Below are positions 51,046 through 58,998 of a stretch of 64,000 nucleotides of DNA, in pieces; position 1 is the first letter of the stretch, and each line of letters begins with the position of its first letter. The position numbers and the translations under genes were made by a program. The stretch is from Clostridium sp. UBA699 (GTDB lineage Bacteria > Bacillota > Clostridia > Clostridiales > Clostridiaceae). The notes beneath the pieces are model-generated. The model ran no database searches and was not told the DNA's origin. It worked only from the letters and a program-made list of their open reading frames with translations. The DNA is taken from the NCBI GenBank assembly GCA_002298915.1, contig DBML01000032.1, positions 62,001-126,000 of the forward strand, read 5' to 3'.

Positions 51046-53076
51046 CTAGTTGAAGCAGATGTACAGGGAGTTGTTCTCTATTTTTTTCATCATCTCTTCC
51101 CTGACCAGCCTGTCTTCAGCGATCTCGCTGCTGAACAGCTCTTCCGCGGACCTGTGGGCAGCTCTCAGAAGCCCTATGTCTTCGATCATATCGGCAAGAA
51201 CAAAGCCAGCTTCACCGCTCTGCCTGCAGCCGAAAATCTCCCCTCCGCCTCTCAGTTTGAGATCCTCTTCGGCAATAAAGAAGCCGTCGCTGCTTTCCTC
51301 CAGTATGCTGAGCCTCTTCCTTGAGACAGCTGTTTTAGTTGCGGAAATAAGCATGCAGTAAGATTTTTCGCTTCCCCTGCCGACCCTGCCTCTCAGTTGG
51401 TGAAGCTGGGCAAGCCCGAATCTTTCGGCGTTTTCCACTATCATGATGGTGGCGTTTGGCACATTGACCCCAACTTCGATAACCGTTGTCGACACAAGCA
51501 CGCTTATCCTGTTTTCCTTGAAGGCTTTCATGACTTCGTCCTTCTCCCTTGAATTCATCCTGCCGTGCAGCACCCCAACCTTCTCCCCTTTGAAGTGCTT
51601 ATCCCTGAGCTCAGAGTACAGCATCTCGACAGAATTCAGCTCCAGTTTCTCGTTCTCCTCTATGAGAGGGCAGACCACATAGACCTGCCTTCCCTTCCGG
51701 ACCTCGTTCAGGGCGAAACCGTAAACCTTGTTTCTGCCCTTTGCATCGAAAATCCTCGTATCTATCGCCTTTCTTCCCGGCGGCAGCTCATCAATAACCG
51801 ATAGCCCAAGGTCGCCGTACAGCAGAAGTGTCAGTGTCCTTGGAATTGGAGTCGCAGACATTACAAGCGTGTCGACGCACCTGTCCTTGTTTATGAGCTT
51901 GCTCCTCTGCGCAACTCCGAACCTGTGCTGTTCATCAGTCACGACAAGGCCAAGGTTGGCGAACTCGACATTATCCTCAAGCACTGCATGCGTTCCTATG
52001 ACAAGGTCCACCTCTCCCGACCTGATCTGTTCCTTGAGGCTTTCCTTGCTTTTGGGCGGAGTGCTCCCGCAAAGCAGGCCAATCCTGACTCCGAAGCCGG
52101 ACAGGAAAGCCGTTGCCTCAGAATAATGCTGGAGAGCCAGGATCTCAGTCGGAGCCATGAGCACGGCCTGGTACCCATTCTTGACCACATTCAAGATGGA
52201 TATCAACGCAACGATGGTCTTGCCGCTGCCTACGTCTCCCTGAAGGAGCCTGTTCATAGGGACGGGCTTTTTCTGGTCGCTGAGGATCTCCCTGAGCACC
52301 CTCCTCTGAGCAGCAGTCAGTTCGTAGCTCAGCCGCGACCCAACCTCGCTCATTTCCTGCACAATCTTGAAAGGAATGCCTTCCTTCTCAGTTTTGTGGA
52401 ACTCCCTCAGTGCAAGGAGCTTAAGGGAGAAAACGAAAAGCTCCTGAAACTTGAGCCTGTCCCTGGCCTTCGCCAGCGAGGCCGAATCCTCTGGAAAGTG
52501 AATATTCCTGACCGCATCCTCGAGGGACAGGAATCCGTGCTTCGAAAGTATCCATTCCGGCATGTTTTCTGTGATGGTGATTTTATCAAGGACCTCTTTC
52601 ATAAGCTTCATTATCAGGCTGTTTGTGATCCCGGACTTCAGCGCATATTTGGGGAGGAGCTTCTCCTGACCTTCAGCTTTATCATAAAGCTCATTCCCGC
52701 TCACAAGGGAGGGGTTTATCATCACGCTTTCCCCTTTGTAATCCTGGATCTTGCCTAGAAGCTTGCATTCGCCTCCTACCTTCAGGCTGTTCTTGATATA
52801 GGGCTGGTTGAACCATTTGCCTTTAAGTTTTCGCCCCTCCCAGTCGAACACCACCGTTGTCATCAGCTTGGATGTCTTCGTCCTGAAATCCCTTTCTATC
52901 TTCGAAACCCTGCATGTTATGACGGTCTTCCCGTCCTTGGCGCCGTTGATCACCTCATAGTCTCTCGGAAAATAGAGAATGAGGTCCATAATATTGAAAA
53001 TCAGGCATCTGTTAAGATTTTCCCTGACCTTTGGTCCGACTCCCTTTAAAAGGCTTATATCATCGTATATTCTCAT
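51046..53076 (-). CDS. recG: ATP-dependent DNA helicase RecG
   Basis: Remodels stalled replication forks and branched DNA. N-terminal wedge/OB domain (LLKGVGPKVRENL, TVVFDWEGRKLKGKWFNQPY), then helicase motifs LLQGDVGSGKTIVALIS, VTDEQHRFGV, MSATPIPRTL, and the C-terminal TRG region HQLRGRVGRGSE. 676 residues. ATG with GAGG. A terminator separates it from the fakA-like gene. Confidence 0.97.
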   Translation of the reverse strand: MRIYDDISLLKGVGPKVRENLNRCLIFNIMDLILYFPRDYEVINGAKDGKTVITCRVSKIERDFRTKTSKLMTTVVFDWEGRKLKGKWFNQPYIKNSLKVGGECKLLGKIQDYKGESVMINPSLVSGNELYDKAEGQEKLLPKYALKSGITNSLIMKLMKEVLDKITITENMPEWILSKHGFLSLEDAVRNIHFPEDSASLAKARDRLKFQELFVFSLKLLALREFHKTEKEGIPFKIVQEMSEVGSRLSYELTAAQRRVLREILSDQKKPVPMNRLLQGDVGSGKTIVALISILNVVKNGYQAVLMAPTEILALQHYSEATAFLSGFGVRIGLLCGSTPPKSKESLKEQIRSGEVDLVIGTHAVLEDNVEFANLGLVVTDEQHRFGVAQRSKLINKDRCVDTLVMSATPIPRTLTLLLYGDLGLSVIDELPPGRKAIDTRIFDAKGRNKVYGFALNEVRKGRQVYVVCPLIEENEKLELNSVEMLYSELRDKHFKGEKVGVLHGRMNSREKDEVMKAFKENRISVLVSTTVIEVGVNVPNATIMIVENAERFGLAQLHQLRGRVGRGSEKSYCMLISATKTAVSRKRLSILEESSDGFFIAEEDLKLRGGGEIFGCRQSGEAGFVLADMIEDIGLLRAAHRSAEELFSSEIAEDRLVREEMMKKIENNSLYICFN

Positions 53077-53096
53077 CTCTGTACCTCGGAATAAAT

Positions 53097-53124
53097 GTTA
53101 TACAAGAAAAATGTATCACAACAA
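53097..53124 (-). promoter_or_regulatory. Possible promoter for recG
   Basis: Minus strand TTGTTG, 16-base spacer, TATAAC, after the terminator of the fakA-like gene. Both the -35 and spacing are weak. Confidence 0.35.
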
Positions 53125-53135
53125 AACAAATAAAA

Positions 53136-53151
53136 AAAGCCCTTAGGCTTT
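53136..53151 (-). terminator. Terminator after the fakA-like gene
   Basis: AAAGCC/GGCTTT (6 bp, loop of 4) with TTTTTTATTTG following on the minus strand; 2 bases past the stop. Confidence 0.75.
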
Positions 53152-53153
53152 CT

Positions 53154-54791
53154 TTATTCTACTGATATTAGAAAATAGTAGAGCGGCTGTCCGCCGTCAT
53201 AGTACTGGACATCAAGTTCGGAGTATTTGTCCTCCATGGCTTCCATGAGCTCTTCAACCTTCTCAGGTTCGCTGTCGCTGCCGTAAAAAACAGTGATAAG
53301 CTCGCTTTCGTCTGTGACCATCCTGGATACCAGCTCAGAGGCAACGGCATACGGATCCTGTCCGACCTCTACGATCTTGCCTTCGACCAGCCCGAGTATG
53401 TCTCCTTCTTTTATCTCAATCCCGTCCATCTCCGTGTCCCTAACGGCATATGTGACCGATCCTGTCGCCACCGAATAAACAGATTCGTTCATTGACTTGA
53501 CGTTCTCCTCAGGAGAAAGATCGCTGTTGAAAACCGTTATGGCGGTTATGCCCTGAGGTATTGTTTTGGTCTGAATAACATGAACATTCTTTTCTGACAT
53601 CTCTGCCGCCTGTGTAGCAGCCATGATTATGTTCTTGTTGTTCGGAAGTATGAATATGTGCTCGGCGTTCAGCTTGTTCACAGAGCTGAGTATGTCCTGC
53701 GTGCTTGGATTCATGGTCTGTCCGCCTTCAATCACCGCGTCTACTCCCAAATCTTCGAAGATGTTCTTTATGCCTGTACCCATCGCAACCGAAACGAATG
53801 CATACTTCTTCTTCTCTGAATCTTCCTCTGTTTCTTCGACAACCTCATCGGCCTGCTCGTTTATGATGCTTCTGTGCTGCTCCCTCATGTTGTCGATCTT
53901 AATCTTGTTGAGCTCGCCAAGCTTAAGGGCTTCTGTGAGTACATAGCCCGGCTCGTTTGTATGCACGTGCACCTTGACTATATCGTCTGAGCCTACAACT
54001 ATGATCGAGTCGCCTATCTTTTCAAGCTTTTCTTTGAACAGCTCCAGATCTGCATCCTCAGACTTGATGAAGAACTCCGTACAGTAGCCGTAAGCTATTT
54101 CCTGCTCAACTTCTCCCTGTTCCATCATCTCAGCCGGAACCGCTTCCGCCCTCGCTTCTTTTATTTCCACAGCCTCGATGTTGTTAAGCAGCACATCCTT
54201 CATGCCTTCGAGAAGCACGAGGAGGCCTTTTCCGCCTGCATCGACAACCTTAGCTTTTTTGAGCACAGGAAGCATTTCAGGTGTCTTGTTAAGGATAACC
54301 AGGCTGTGCGCGCACACTTCCTCCATCAGCCCCCCAAGGTCTCCTGCCTCTGACTTTGAAGCGCTGTCTCCAGCAGCCCTGATGACTGTCAGAATGGTGC
54401 CTTCAGTCGGCTTCATCACAGCCTTGTACGCGGCATTTGCCCCTTCTGCAATAGCAGCCCCGAACTCCTTTGAGTCCACTTCTGTTTTGTGCTCAAGCCC
54501 TTTTGCCATTCCTCTGAGGATCTGGGACAGTATTACCCCGGAGTTCCCCCTCGCTCCCATAAGCGCCCCTCTGGCAACCAGCCTGGCGACCTCTCCGATC
54601 GAATTTCCTTCGTAGTTTTTGATCTCCATTACCGCCGACCTGAATGTCATTGACATGTTTGTCCCGGTATCACCGTCAGGCACAGGGAAGACGTTCAACG
54701 CGTTAACGATTTCCTTCTGTTCCTCCAGCATGTTGTTAGCGTGTATGACCATGTTGCTGAACATCCGGCCATCAATTTTCAAATGTAACAT
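53154..54791 (-). CDS. DAK2-domain fatty-acid kinase catalytic subunit-like protein (FakA/YloV)
   Basis: Phosphorylates fatty acids bound to a FakB partner in Firmicutes. N-terminal DAK2 domain with VPDGDTGTNMSMTF (metal-binding Asp) and GARGNSGVILSQILRG, then a middle domain (about 225-300) and a C-terminal domain from about 335. 545 residues. Follows asp23 by 14 bases; asp23-yloV order is typical. No fakB in the window, so the kinase role is by homology. Confidence 0.9.
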   Translation of the reverse strand: MLHLKIDGRMFSNMVIHANNMLEEQKEIVNALNVFPVPDGDTGTNMSMTFRSAVMEIKNYEGNSIGEVARLVARGALMGARGNSGVILSQILRGMAKGLEHKTEVDSKEFGAAIAEGANAAYKAVMKPTEGTILTVIRAAGDSASKSEAGDLGGLMEEVCAHSLVILNKTPEMLPVLKKAKVVDAGGKGLLVLLEGMKDVLLNNIEAVEIKEARAEAVPAEMMEQGEVEQEIAYGYCTEFFIKSEDADLELFKEKLEKIGDSIIVVGSDDIVKVHVHTNEPGYVLTEALKLGELNKIKIDNMREQHRSIINEQADEVVEETEEDSEKKKYAFVSVAMGTGIKNIFEDLGVDAVIEGGQTMNPSTQDILSSVNKLNAEHIFILPNNKNIIMAATQAAEMSEKNVHVIQTKTIPQGITAITVFNSDLSPEENVKSMNESVYSVATGSVTYAVRDTEMDGIEIKEGDILGLVEGKIVEVGQDPYAVASELVSRMVTDESELITVFYGSDSEPEKVEELMEAMEDKYSELDVQYYDGGQPLYYFLISVE

Positions 54792-54805
54792 TTAAGCAAT
54801 CCCCC

Positions 54806-55156
54806 TTAGACTCTAACACCCTGAACGTTTACAGTGATGCTGGTCACCTTCAAGCCCGTGTAATTTTCGATATTGTATCTTATTTTTTGAATTACGTTGT
54901 TTGCGATCTCGGAGATCTTTGTACCGTACTGCACCATGACAAACAGCTCTACGTACAGCTCATTGTCCTTTGAACGCACCTTTACTCCCTTGTGCAGATT
55001 CTCGCCCTTTATAAGCTCCCAGATGCCGTCTGTAGCATTTTTGGAAGCCATGCCTACAACCCCATAGCATTCCATTGTTGAAAGACCCACAATGTTTGCC
55101 AGAACCTCTTCGGAATAATTTATCAAACCGTTTATATTTGTAATATTGCCTATCAT
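54806..55156 (-). CDS. Asp23/Gls24 family envelope stress response protein
   Basis: 116 residues with the family pattern IANIVGLSTMECYGVVGMAS in the first third and VNVQGV at the end. In staphylococci Asp23 is a membrane-recruited alkaline-shock protein; the short YloU-like form is usually beside yloV. ATG 55156 follows AGGAGGG by 6. First gene of its operon. Confidence 0.92.
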   Translation of the reverse strand: MIGNITNINGLINYSEEVLANIVGLSTMECYGVVGMASKNATDGIWELIKGENLHKGVKVRSKDNELYVELFVMVQYGTKISEIANNVIQKIRYNIENYTGLKVTSITVNVQGVRV

Positions 55157-55191
55157 CCTAAACCCTCCTCTATGTAACATCTATATAAGAT

Positions 55192-55220
55192 ATTCTATAA
55201 TATCCGCCCTGTTTATTCAA
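55192..55220 (-). promoter_or_regulatory. Promoter for the asp23-fakA-recG operon
   Basis: Minus strand TTGAAT, 17-base spacer, TAGAAT, 36 bases before the asp23 start. Confidence 0.75.
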
Positions 55221-55271
55221 GAAAATATATTTATTGAAGGATATTTTTTGTAAAAGAACCCAATATTGTAC

Positions 55272-55301
55272 TTGCACAAACCATGTAATGTATGCTAAAA
55301 T
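55272..55301 (+). promoter_or_regulatory. Promoter for rpmB
   Basis: Plus-strand extended -10 (TGC then TAAAAT) at 55296-55301 with TTGCAC 18 bases upstream (or TGCACA at 17). Confidence 0.65.
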
Positions 55302-55332
55302 AAATAATGTTTGAATCGAGGAGGTGTTTTCA

Positions 55333-55524
55333 GTGTCAAGAAAATGCGAAATATGCGGAAAAGGTGTAATAGCTGGAGTTTCATACAGCCACTCACACCG
55401 TCAAAGTAAAAGAACATGGGCTCCAAACTTGAGAAAAGTCAAAGCAATAGTTGAGGGAACACCAAAGACTATACATGCTTGTACAAGATGCCTTCGTTCA
55501 GGAAAAGTGCAGCGTGCAATATAA
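55333..55524 (+). CDS. rpmB: 50S ribosomal protein L28, zinc-binding
   Basis: 63 residues. GTG start 8 bases from GGAGG. Two CxxC pairs (C5/C8 and C50/C53) make it the zinc-containing form; SHRQSKRTWAPNLRKVKA is the family core. Monocistronic on the plus strand, divergent from asp23; this rpmB/asp23 pairing is common in Firmicutes. Confidence 0.97.
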   Translation: MSRKCEICGKGVIAGVSYSHSHRQSKRTWAPNLRKVKAIVEGTPKTIHACTRCLRSGKVQRAI

Positions 55525-55532
55525 GAAAAGAT

Positions 55533-55566
55533 AAAAAATGCATTTGTTTAAACAACTGCATTTTTT
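55533..55566 (+). terminator. Terminator after rpmB
   Basis: AAAAAATGCA/TGCATTTTTT with an inner TTGTTT/AAACAA pairing, ending in six T plus ATTTTG, 8 bases after the stop. Confidence 0.88.
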
Positions 55567-55580
55567 ATTTTGCACGGATA

Positions 55581-55621
55581 AAGGGTGTAATCATGCTGTG
55601 ATTAAGCATGATTGCACCCTT
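55581..55621. terminator. Hairpin between rpmB and the lipocalin gene, probable lipocalin terminator
   Basis: 16-bp stem AAGGGTGTAATCATGC/GCATGATTGCACCCTT with one G-U pair and a 9-base loop. On the minus strand it is followed by TTTATCC, a weak T run. Confidence 0.65.
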
Positions 55622-55629
55622 AACGCTTT

Positions 55630-56124
55630 TCAAAGGCGTTTTTCCTGCTTCACCCTGACAATCCTGCCTGTATCAAAGCCCTTTGAAAACGCAAATGAAA
55701 TTATTTTGCTGTAGAGTTCCTCGCTCATCCATGGTTCCCTGCTCAATATCCAAAAATAGTTAACGCTGCCTCCTGCAACGACTGCGTAACTGTATTTCTC
55801 CTTATCTAACAGGATGACCCTGTACCTGCTTCTGAACGGCCTTAAAAAGCTTACGAACAGCTCCCCCGTGCAGCTTGAATCCGGGACCCATGCGACGGCC
55901 CTCGCTTCCTGTCTTTTACCGTCTCTCGTACCTGCATTGACCACGCGGATTCTCCCGTCCTCCATGAGGCTGTATGTGGCTGTTACGTTGTCGAGGCCGT
56001 TCTCGAACGTTTGAGGCATTCTGGCTATCTCATACCATGTGCCTAGGTACCTGCCGAGCTCGAGATCGCATACTGCTGGCGGTTTGTTTTTTTTACCTGC
56101 AAAAATATTGCCGAATATCCCCAT
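55630..56124 (-). CDS. Lipocalin-family protein (Blc-like), no signal peptide
   Basis: 164 residues. LGRYLGTWYEIARMPQTFE (residues 23-41) holds the lipocalin GxWYE motif; later YRVILLDKEKYSYAVV, YFWILSREPWM and a C-terminal helix agree with the bacterial Blc/ApoD group, which binds lysophospholipids or fatty acids. Blc is normally a lipoprotein; here the start (MGIFGNIFAGKKNKPP) has no hydrophobic signal or lipobox, so the protein should be cytoplasmic. Strong own promoter; single-gene unit; GGGAGG site about 11 bases from ATG. The family is uncommon in Clostridia. Confidence 0.88.
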   Translation of the reverse strand: MGIFGNIFAGKKNKPPAVCDLELGRYLGTWYEIARMPQTFENGLDNVTATYSLMEDGRIRVVNAGTRDGKRQEARAVAWVPDSSCTGELFVSFLRPFRSRYRVILLDKEKYSYAVVAGGSVNYFWILSREPWMSEELYSKIISFAFSKGFDTGRIVRVKQEKRL

Positions 56125-56155
56125 CTTCCTAATCGCCTCCCATCAAATCTGACGA

Positions 56156-56214
56156 AACATCTTGCTTCTATAGGAATATTATACGCACTTTTGCAAGAAT
56201 ATTCAAACATCTTG
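56156..56214. repeat. 10-bp direct repeat flanking the lipocalin promoter
   Basis: AAACATCTTG at 56156-56165 and again at 56205-56214, 49 bases apart. One copy touches the -35, the other lies just downstream of the start site: operator-like spacing of almost five helical turns. Confidence 0.4.
56178..56206 (-). promoter_or_regulatory. Promoter for the lipocalin gene
   Basis: Minus strand TTGAAT, 17-base spacer, perfect TATAAT. Confidence 0.85.
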
Positions 56215-56338
56215 TTTGTTCCATCAAAGGATAATATAGGATATGCTAGAACTTCAAGGAATCCTAAAAGTATCGGCCGGATTCCACAGTTTTCCGGAGT
56301 ATTTGAAAGTTAATCTCCCTTCGGTTAAACCAGACAGC

Positions 56339-56367
56339 TTGCCATAAAAATGCATGTAATGTATACT
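56339..56367 (+). promoter_or_regulatory. Promoter for the G5/3D-domain gene
   Basis: TTGCCA, 17-base spacer, TATACT on the plus strand; start predicted near 56374. Confidence 0.82.
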
Positions 56368-56373
56368 CTTAGG

Positions 56374-56562
56374 GACTGTAGCTCTATTCTTTGCATAGCA
56401 ATTTAGAGACAGCCATTTAACCGATTCTAGAACATAATTACATACAGACTGTTATGAATAGCCATCATGTTTATTTTTTATTCGTGCTTAAAAGTTGCAG
56501 AAACCTAAGCACCAACAGTCTGAGGGCGTCATATGTATGCCCAAATTTTAGAGGAGGTTTAA
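56374..56562 (+). promoter_or_regulatory. Long structured leader of the G5/3D-domain gene
   Basis: About 190 nt. CTGT...CTCTA pairs with TAGAG...ACAG early on (about 56378-56417), and GGGCGT/ATGCCC forms a hairpin about 14 bases before the AGAGGAGG site. The c-di-AMP (ydaO) riboswitch often precedes cell-wall hydrolase genes, but its conserved segments are not visible here. Confidence 0.45.
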
Positions 56563-57639
56563 ATGAAAAGATTAAAAGAACGTTCAAGTATTTACTCGAA
56601 AAGAAGCGTTTCCAAGCGCAAAAAGGCAAGGAGAAGGACAAGCCTGCTGCTGACGTTTTTCCTGATAGCTGCAGCGGTCGCTGCATCAAGCCTGGTGAAG
56701 ACTATAACCGTCTCAGCAGACGGAAAGCAGTACAGGATAGTCACACTCAGCTCTACCTACGCCAAGGCCCTGGAAGCAAAAAACATAATTTTAGGACCAG
56801 ATGACAAGGCGGTCCCTAGCCTTGACAGCAAGATAACCAACGGAGGGACATTACAGATCACAAGGGCAGCGAATGTAAAAGTAAACGTTGATGGGAAATT
56901 GCTCAGCATAAAATCAGCAGAATGCAATGTCGCAGAAATGCTCAAGTCAGAAGGAATAAAGCTGTCGGAATACGACAAGGTCTCCCCTTCAAAGGATTCG
57001 CAGCTAAAAGAGGGCCTCGATGTAACCGTAACGAGGGTGACTACAAGCGATGTCACAGAAACCAGCCCTGTCGCCTTTACAACTGCCACAAAGGATGACA
57101 GCACGCTTCTCAAAGGCACTACAAAGGTCGTTCAGAATGGTGTAAACGGCGAAAAGACAACGGTAACAAGAGTGTTCTATGAAGACGGCAAGGAAGTGTC
57201 AAGAAGCGTCGTAAGCGAAACGGTTACAAAGGAGCCAGTGCAGAAGATTTTGGCTTCTGGAACCAAAACCGCTGCTGCGGGGACTACCGTGGCATCGGCA
57301 AGCGAAACGACAGACTCCAGAGGAACGAGCCTGAGCTATTCTAAGGTGCTGACCGTGAAAGCGACTGCTTATTCTGAGGATGAGCCCGGAAACAGCTGGG
57401 GACTCCAGACAGCCATGGGCGTCGACGCGGTTAGGGATCCAAGCGGCTGGAGCACGATAGCGGTTGATCCGAGAATCATACCTCTCGGAACCAAGGTCTA
57501 TGTGGAAGGCTACGGCTATGCAATAGCTCAGGATACCGGAAGCGCAATAATAGGCATGCACATCGACTGCTTCTTCTACACTGTCGCAGACATGAACGCC
57601 TGGGGAACAAGGACGGTTAACGTCTATATACTGAATTAG
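56563..57639 (+). CDS. Secreted DUF348-G5-3D domain cell-wall protein (YabE-like)
   Basis: 358 residues. A basic N-terminus and one membrane segment (about 27-45) act as signal anchor. Then DUF348 repeats (about 46-155), a G5 domain (about 165-230), a Thr/Ala linker, and a C-terminal 3D domain from about 265 with the three Asp residues D302, D324 and D335 (VDPRIIPLGT, AQDTGSAIIG, HIDCFF). This order matches Bacillus YabE, a putative peptidoglycan lytic protein of the resuscitation-factor type. AGGAGG ribosome binding site. Expected to act outside the membrane on the wall. Confidence 0.9.
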   Translation: MKRLKERSSIYSKRSVSKRKKARRRTSLLLTFFLIAAAVAASSLVKTITVSADGKQYRIVTLSSTYAKALEAKNIILGPDDKAVPSLDSKITNGGTLQITRAANVKVNVDGKLLSIKSAECNVAEMLKSEGIKLSEYDKVSPSKDSQLKEGLDVTVTRVTTSDVTETSPVAFTTATKDDSTLLKGTTKVVQNGVNGEKTTVTRVFYEDGKEVSRSVVSETVTKEPVQKILASGTKTAAAGTTVASASETTDSRGTSLSYSKVLTVKATAYSEDEPGNSWGLQTAMGVDAVRDPSGWSTIAVDPRIIPLGTKVYVEGYGYAIAQDTGSAIIGMHIDCFFYTVADMNAWGTRTVNVYILN

Positions 57640-57653
57640 GATTACCAGAGAGA

Positions 57654-57695
57654 AAAGACCTCATCTCAATCAGAAATGATCGAGATGAGGTCTTT
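57654..57695. terminator. Bidirectional terminator between the 3D gene and thiN
   Basis: 14-bp stem AAAGACCTCATCTC/GAGATGAGGTCTTT with an inner TCA-GAAA-TGA hairpin, serving the convergent genes. Confidence 0.9.
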
Positions 57696-57710
57696 AATTA
57701 TCTTTCAAAT

Positions 57711-58346
57711 CTAGTCCCTGCTGTACATGACCATCAGAAGTCCGTCAGTGAACTCAATTTCCACTTCCTCTTCAAGGAAACGGTTTGATATGGTAAGAGG
57801 GTCGCCAATCTTGAGCCGGTACTCTTTCAGAGGGAACCTGGCGCCCCTTATGGTCAGGTTCTCTACAGTACCGCTGAAAGCCTGCAGTGAGAACGTGGTT
57901 CCCGGCTCAGCCTTCAGCTTAACAGGCTTGTCAGTCATCATGATCATATTGTTGTCGTCCTTGAGTAAGGCATTTATGCCGTTATGCACGCATGCCCTGA
58001 GGAGGCCAAGGTTTCCTATCACGTGGTCAAGCCTTGTGCCGGTGCTTCCCAGAAACACTATCTGGTTCGAATCCAGCCTTATCGCAAGCTCAAGGGCAAG
58101 CTCCGTATCGGTGAAATCCTTGTCCTTGGGGTATTCCAATATCCTGCACTTGGTTCCCTTTATGAACTCGTAAGCTTCGGGCCTTATGGAGTCGAAATCG
58201 CCCACAAGATAGTCAGGCGCAATTCCCAGCTCGCTGAGGCAGTTACCTCCGCTGTCAACGCAAACAAGAGCCGTGGCGTCCTCCATCTCCTTCTCCAGGA
58301 GTTCCCTGGAGGGAGCCTTTCCGCCCGAGATGATAACCGTCTTCAT
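57711..58346 (-). CDS. thiN: Thiamine pyrophosphokinase
   Basis: Converts thiamine to its pyrophosphate. 211 residues, with CVDSGGNCLSELGIAPDYLVG, GDFDSI, PKDKDFTDTELAL, and GSTGTRLDHVIGNLGLL. Last gene of rsmB-rlmN-stp-prkC-rsgA-rpe-thiN, a standard Firmicute order. Confidence 0.96.
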   Translation of the reverse strand: MKTVIISGGKAPSRELLEKEMEDATALVCVDSGGNCLSELGIAPDYLVGDFDSIRPEAYEFIKGTKCRILEYPKDKDFTDTELALELAIRLDSNQIVFLGSTGTRLDHVIGNLGLLRACVHNGINALLKDDNNMIMMTDKPVKLKAEPGTTFSLQAFSGTVENLTIRGARFPLKEYRLKIGDPLTISNRFLEEEVEIEFTDGLLMVMYSRD

Positions 58347-58347
58347 A

Positions 58348-58998
58348 TTAAAGCACCCTTCTTAATTCAGCTATGTTCTCCTTTATAGCCCCGTTCTTGA
58401 ACACAGAGGAACCTGCCACTATAACGTTTGCTCCCATGCTCACAGCTTCCTTGATGTTGTCCTTTGTGATGCCTCCGTCAACCTGTATGAGGAGCTCCTT
58501 GTTGAACTTGTCGCTGAGCTCCTTAACCTGCTTTATTTTCTCGGAGCAGTAGCTGATGTACTTCTGCCCCCCGAAGCCAGGGTTCACAGACATTATGAGC
58601 ACCATGTCAAGGTTGGGAAGAACATGCTTGATCAGTTCCACGGGAGTGGCCGGGTTTAGGGCCAGGCCTGCCTTAACATTAAAGCTCTTTATGTAGTTTA
58701 TGGTCCTGTCGATATGGTGGTCAGCTTCCCAGTGCACGGTGATTATGTCTGCGCCTGCAGCGGCGAAGTCTTCAACGTACCTTGATGGTTCGCTTATCAT
58801 GAGATGAGCGTCGAAGGTCATCTTAGTCAGGTGCCTTATGGATCTGATTATAGGTGTGCCGTAAGATATGTTCGGCACGAAGTGGCCGTCCATTACATCT
58901 ATGTGGATCATGTCAGCCCCGGATTTGTCCAGCTCGATTATCTGCTCCCCGAGCTTCGAGAAATCCGCCGAAAGAATTGATGGTGCAATCTGAATCAT
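58348..58998 (-). CDS. rpe: Ribulose-phosphate 3-epimerase
   Basis: Pentose phosphate pathway; TIM barrel of 216 residues. Metal-binding ADMIHIDVMDGHFVPNIS and DAHLMISEP, SVNPGFGGQKY phosphate loop, and QVDGGI. Overlaps rsgA by 4 bases (ATGA type). Confidence 0.97.
   Translation of the reverse strand: MIQIAPSILSADFSKLGEQIIELDKSGADMIHIDVMDGHFVPNISYGTPIIRSIRHLTKMTFDAHLMISEPSRYVEDFAAAGADIITVHWEADHHIDRTINYIKSFNVKAGLALNPATPVELIKHVLPNLDMVLIMSVNPGFGGQKYISYCSEKIKQVKELSDKFNKELLIQVDGGITKDNIKEAVSMGANVIVAGSSVFKNGAIKENIAELRRVL

Larger units (their letters stand above)
56125..56562. other. 438-base region without a gene between the lipocalin and 3D-domain genes
   Basis: Holds two divergent promoters, a repeat of AAACATCTTG and a 190-nt leader of the 3D gene. 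The middle (56215-56338) has a 7-bp inverted repeat (GGAATCC/GGATTCC) but no ORF with a ribosome binding site, and I see no tRNA or other RNA gene. Confidence 0.7.

Noticed and set aside
51925..52758. Plus-strand ORF of 277 codons opposite recG
   Set aside because: Shadow of recG; no start signals.
56374..56562. c-di-AMP (ydaO-yuaA) riboswitch before the 3D gene
   Set aside because: The conserved riboswitch segments were not found by eye; kept as an unclassified leader.
56454..56804. 116-codon ORF on the plus strand starting in the leader of the 3D gene
   Set aside because: No ribosome binding site; most of it is a second frame of the 3D-domain gene. A short leader peptide cannot be excluded.
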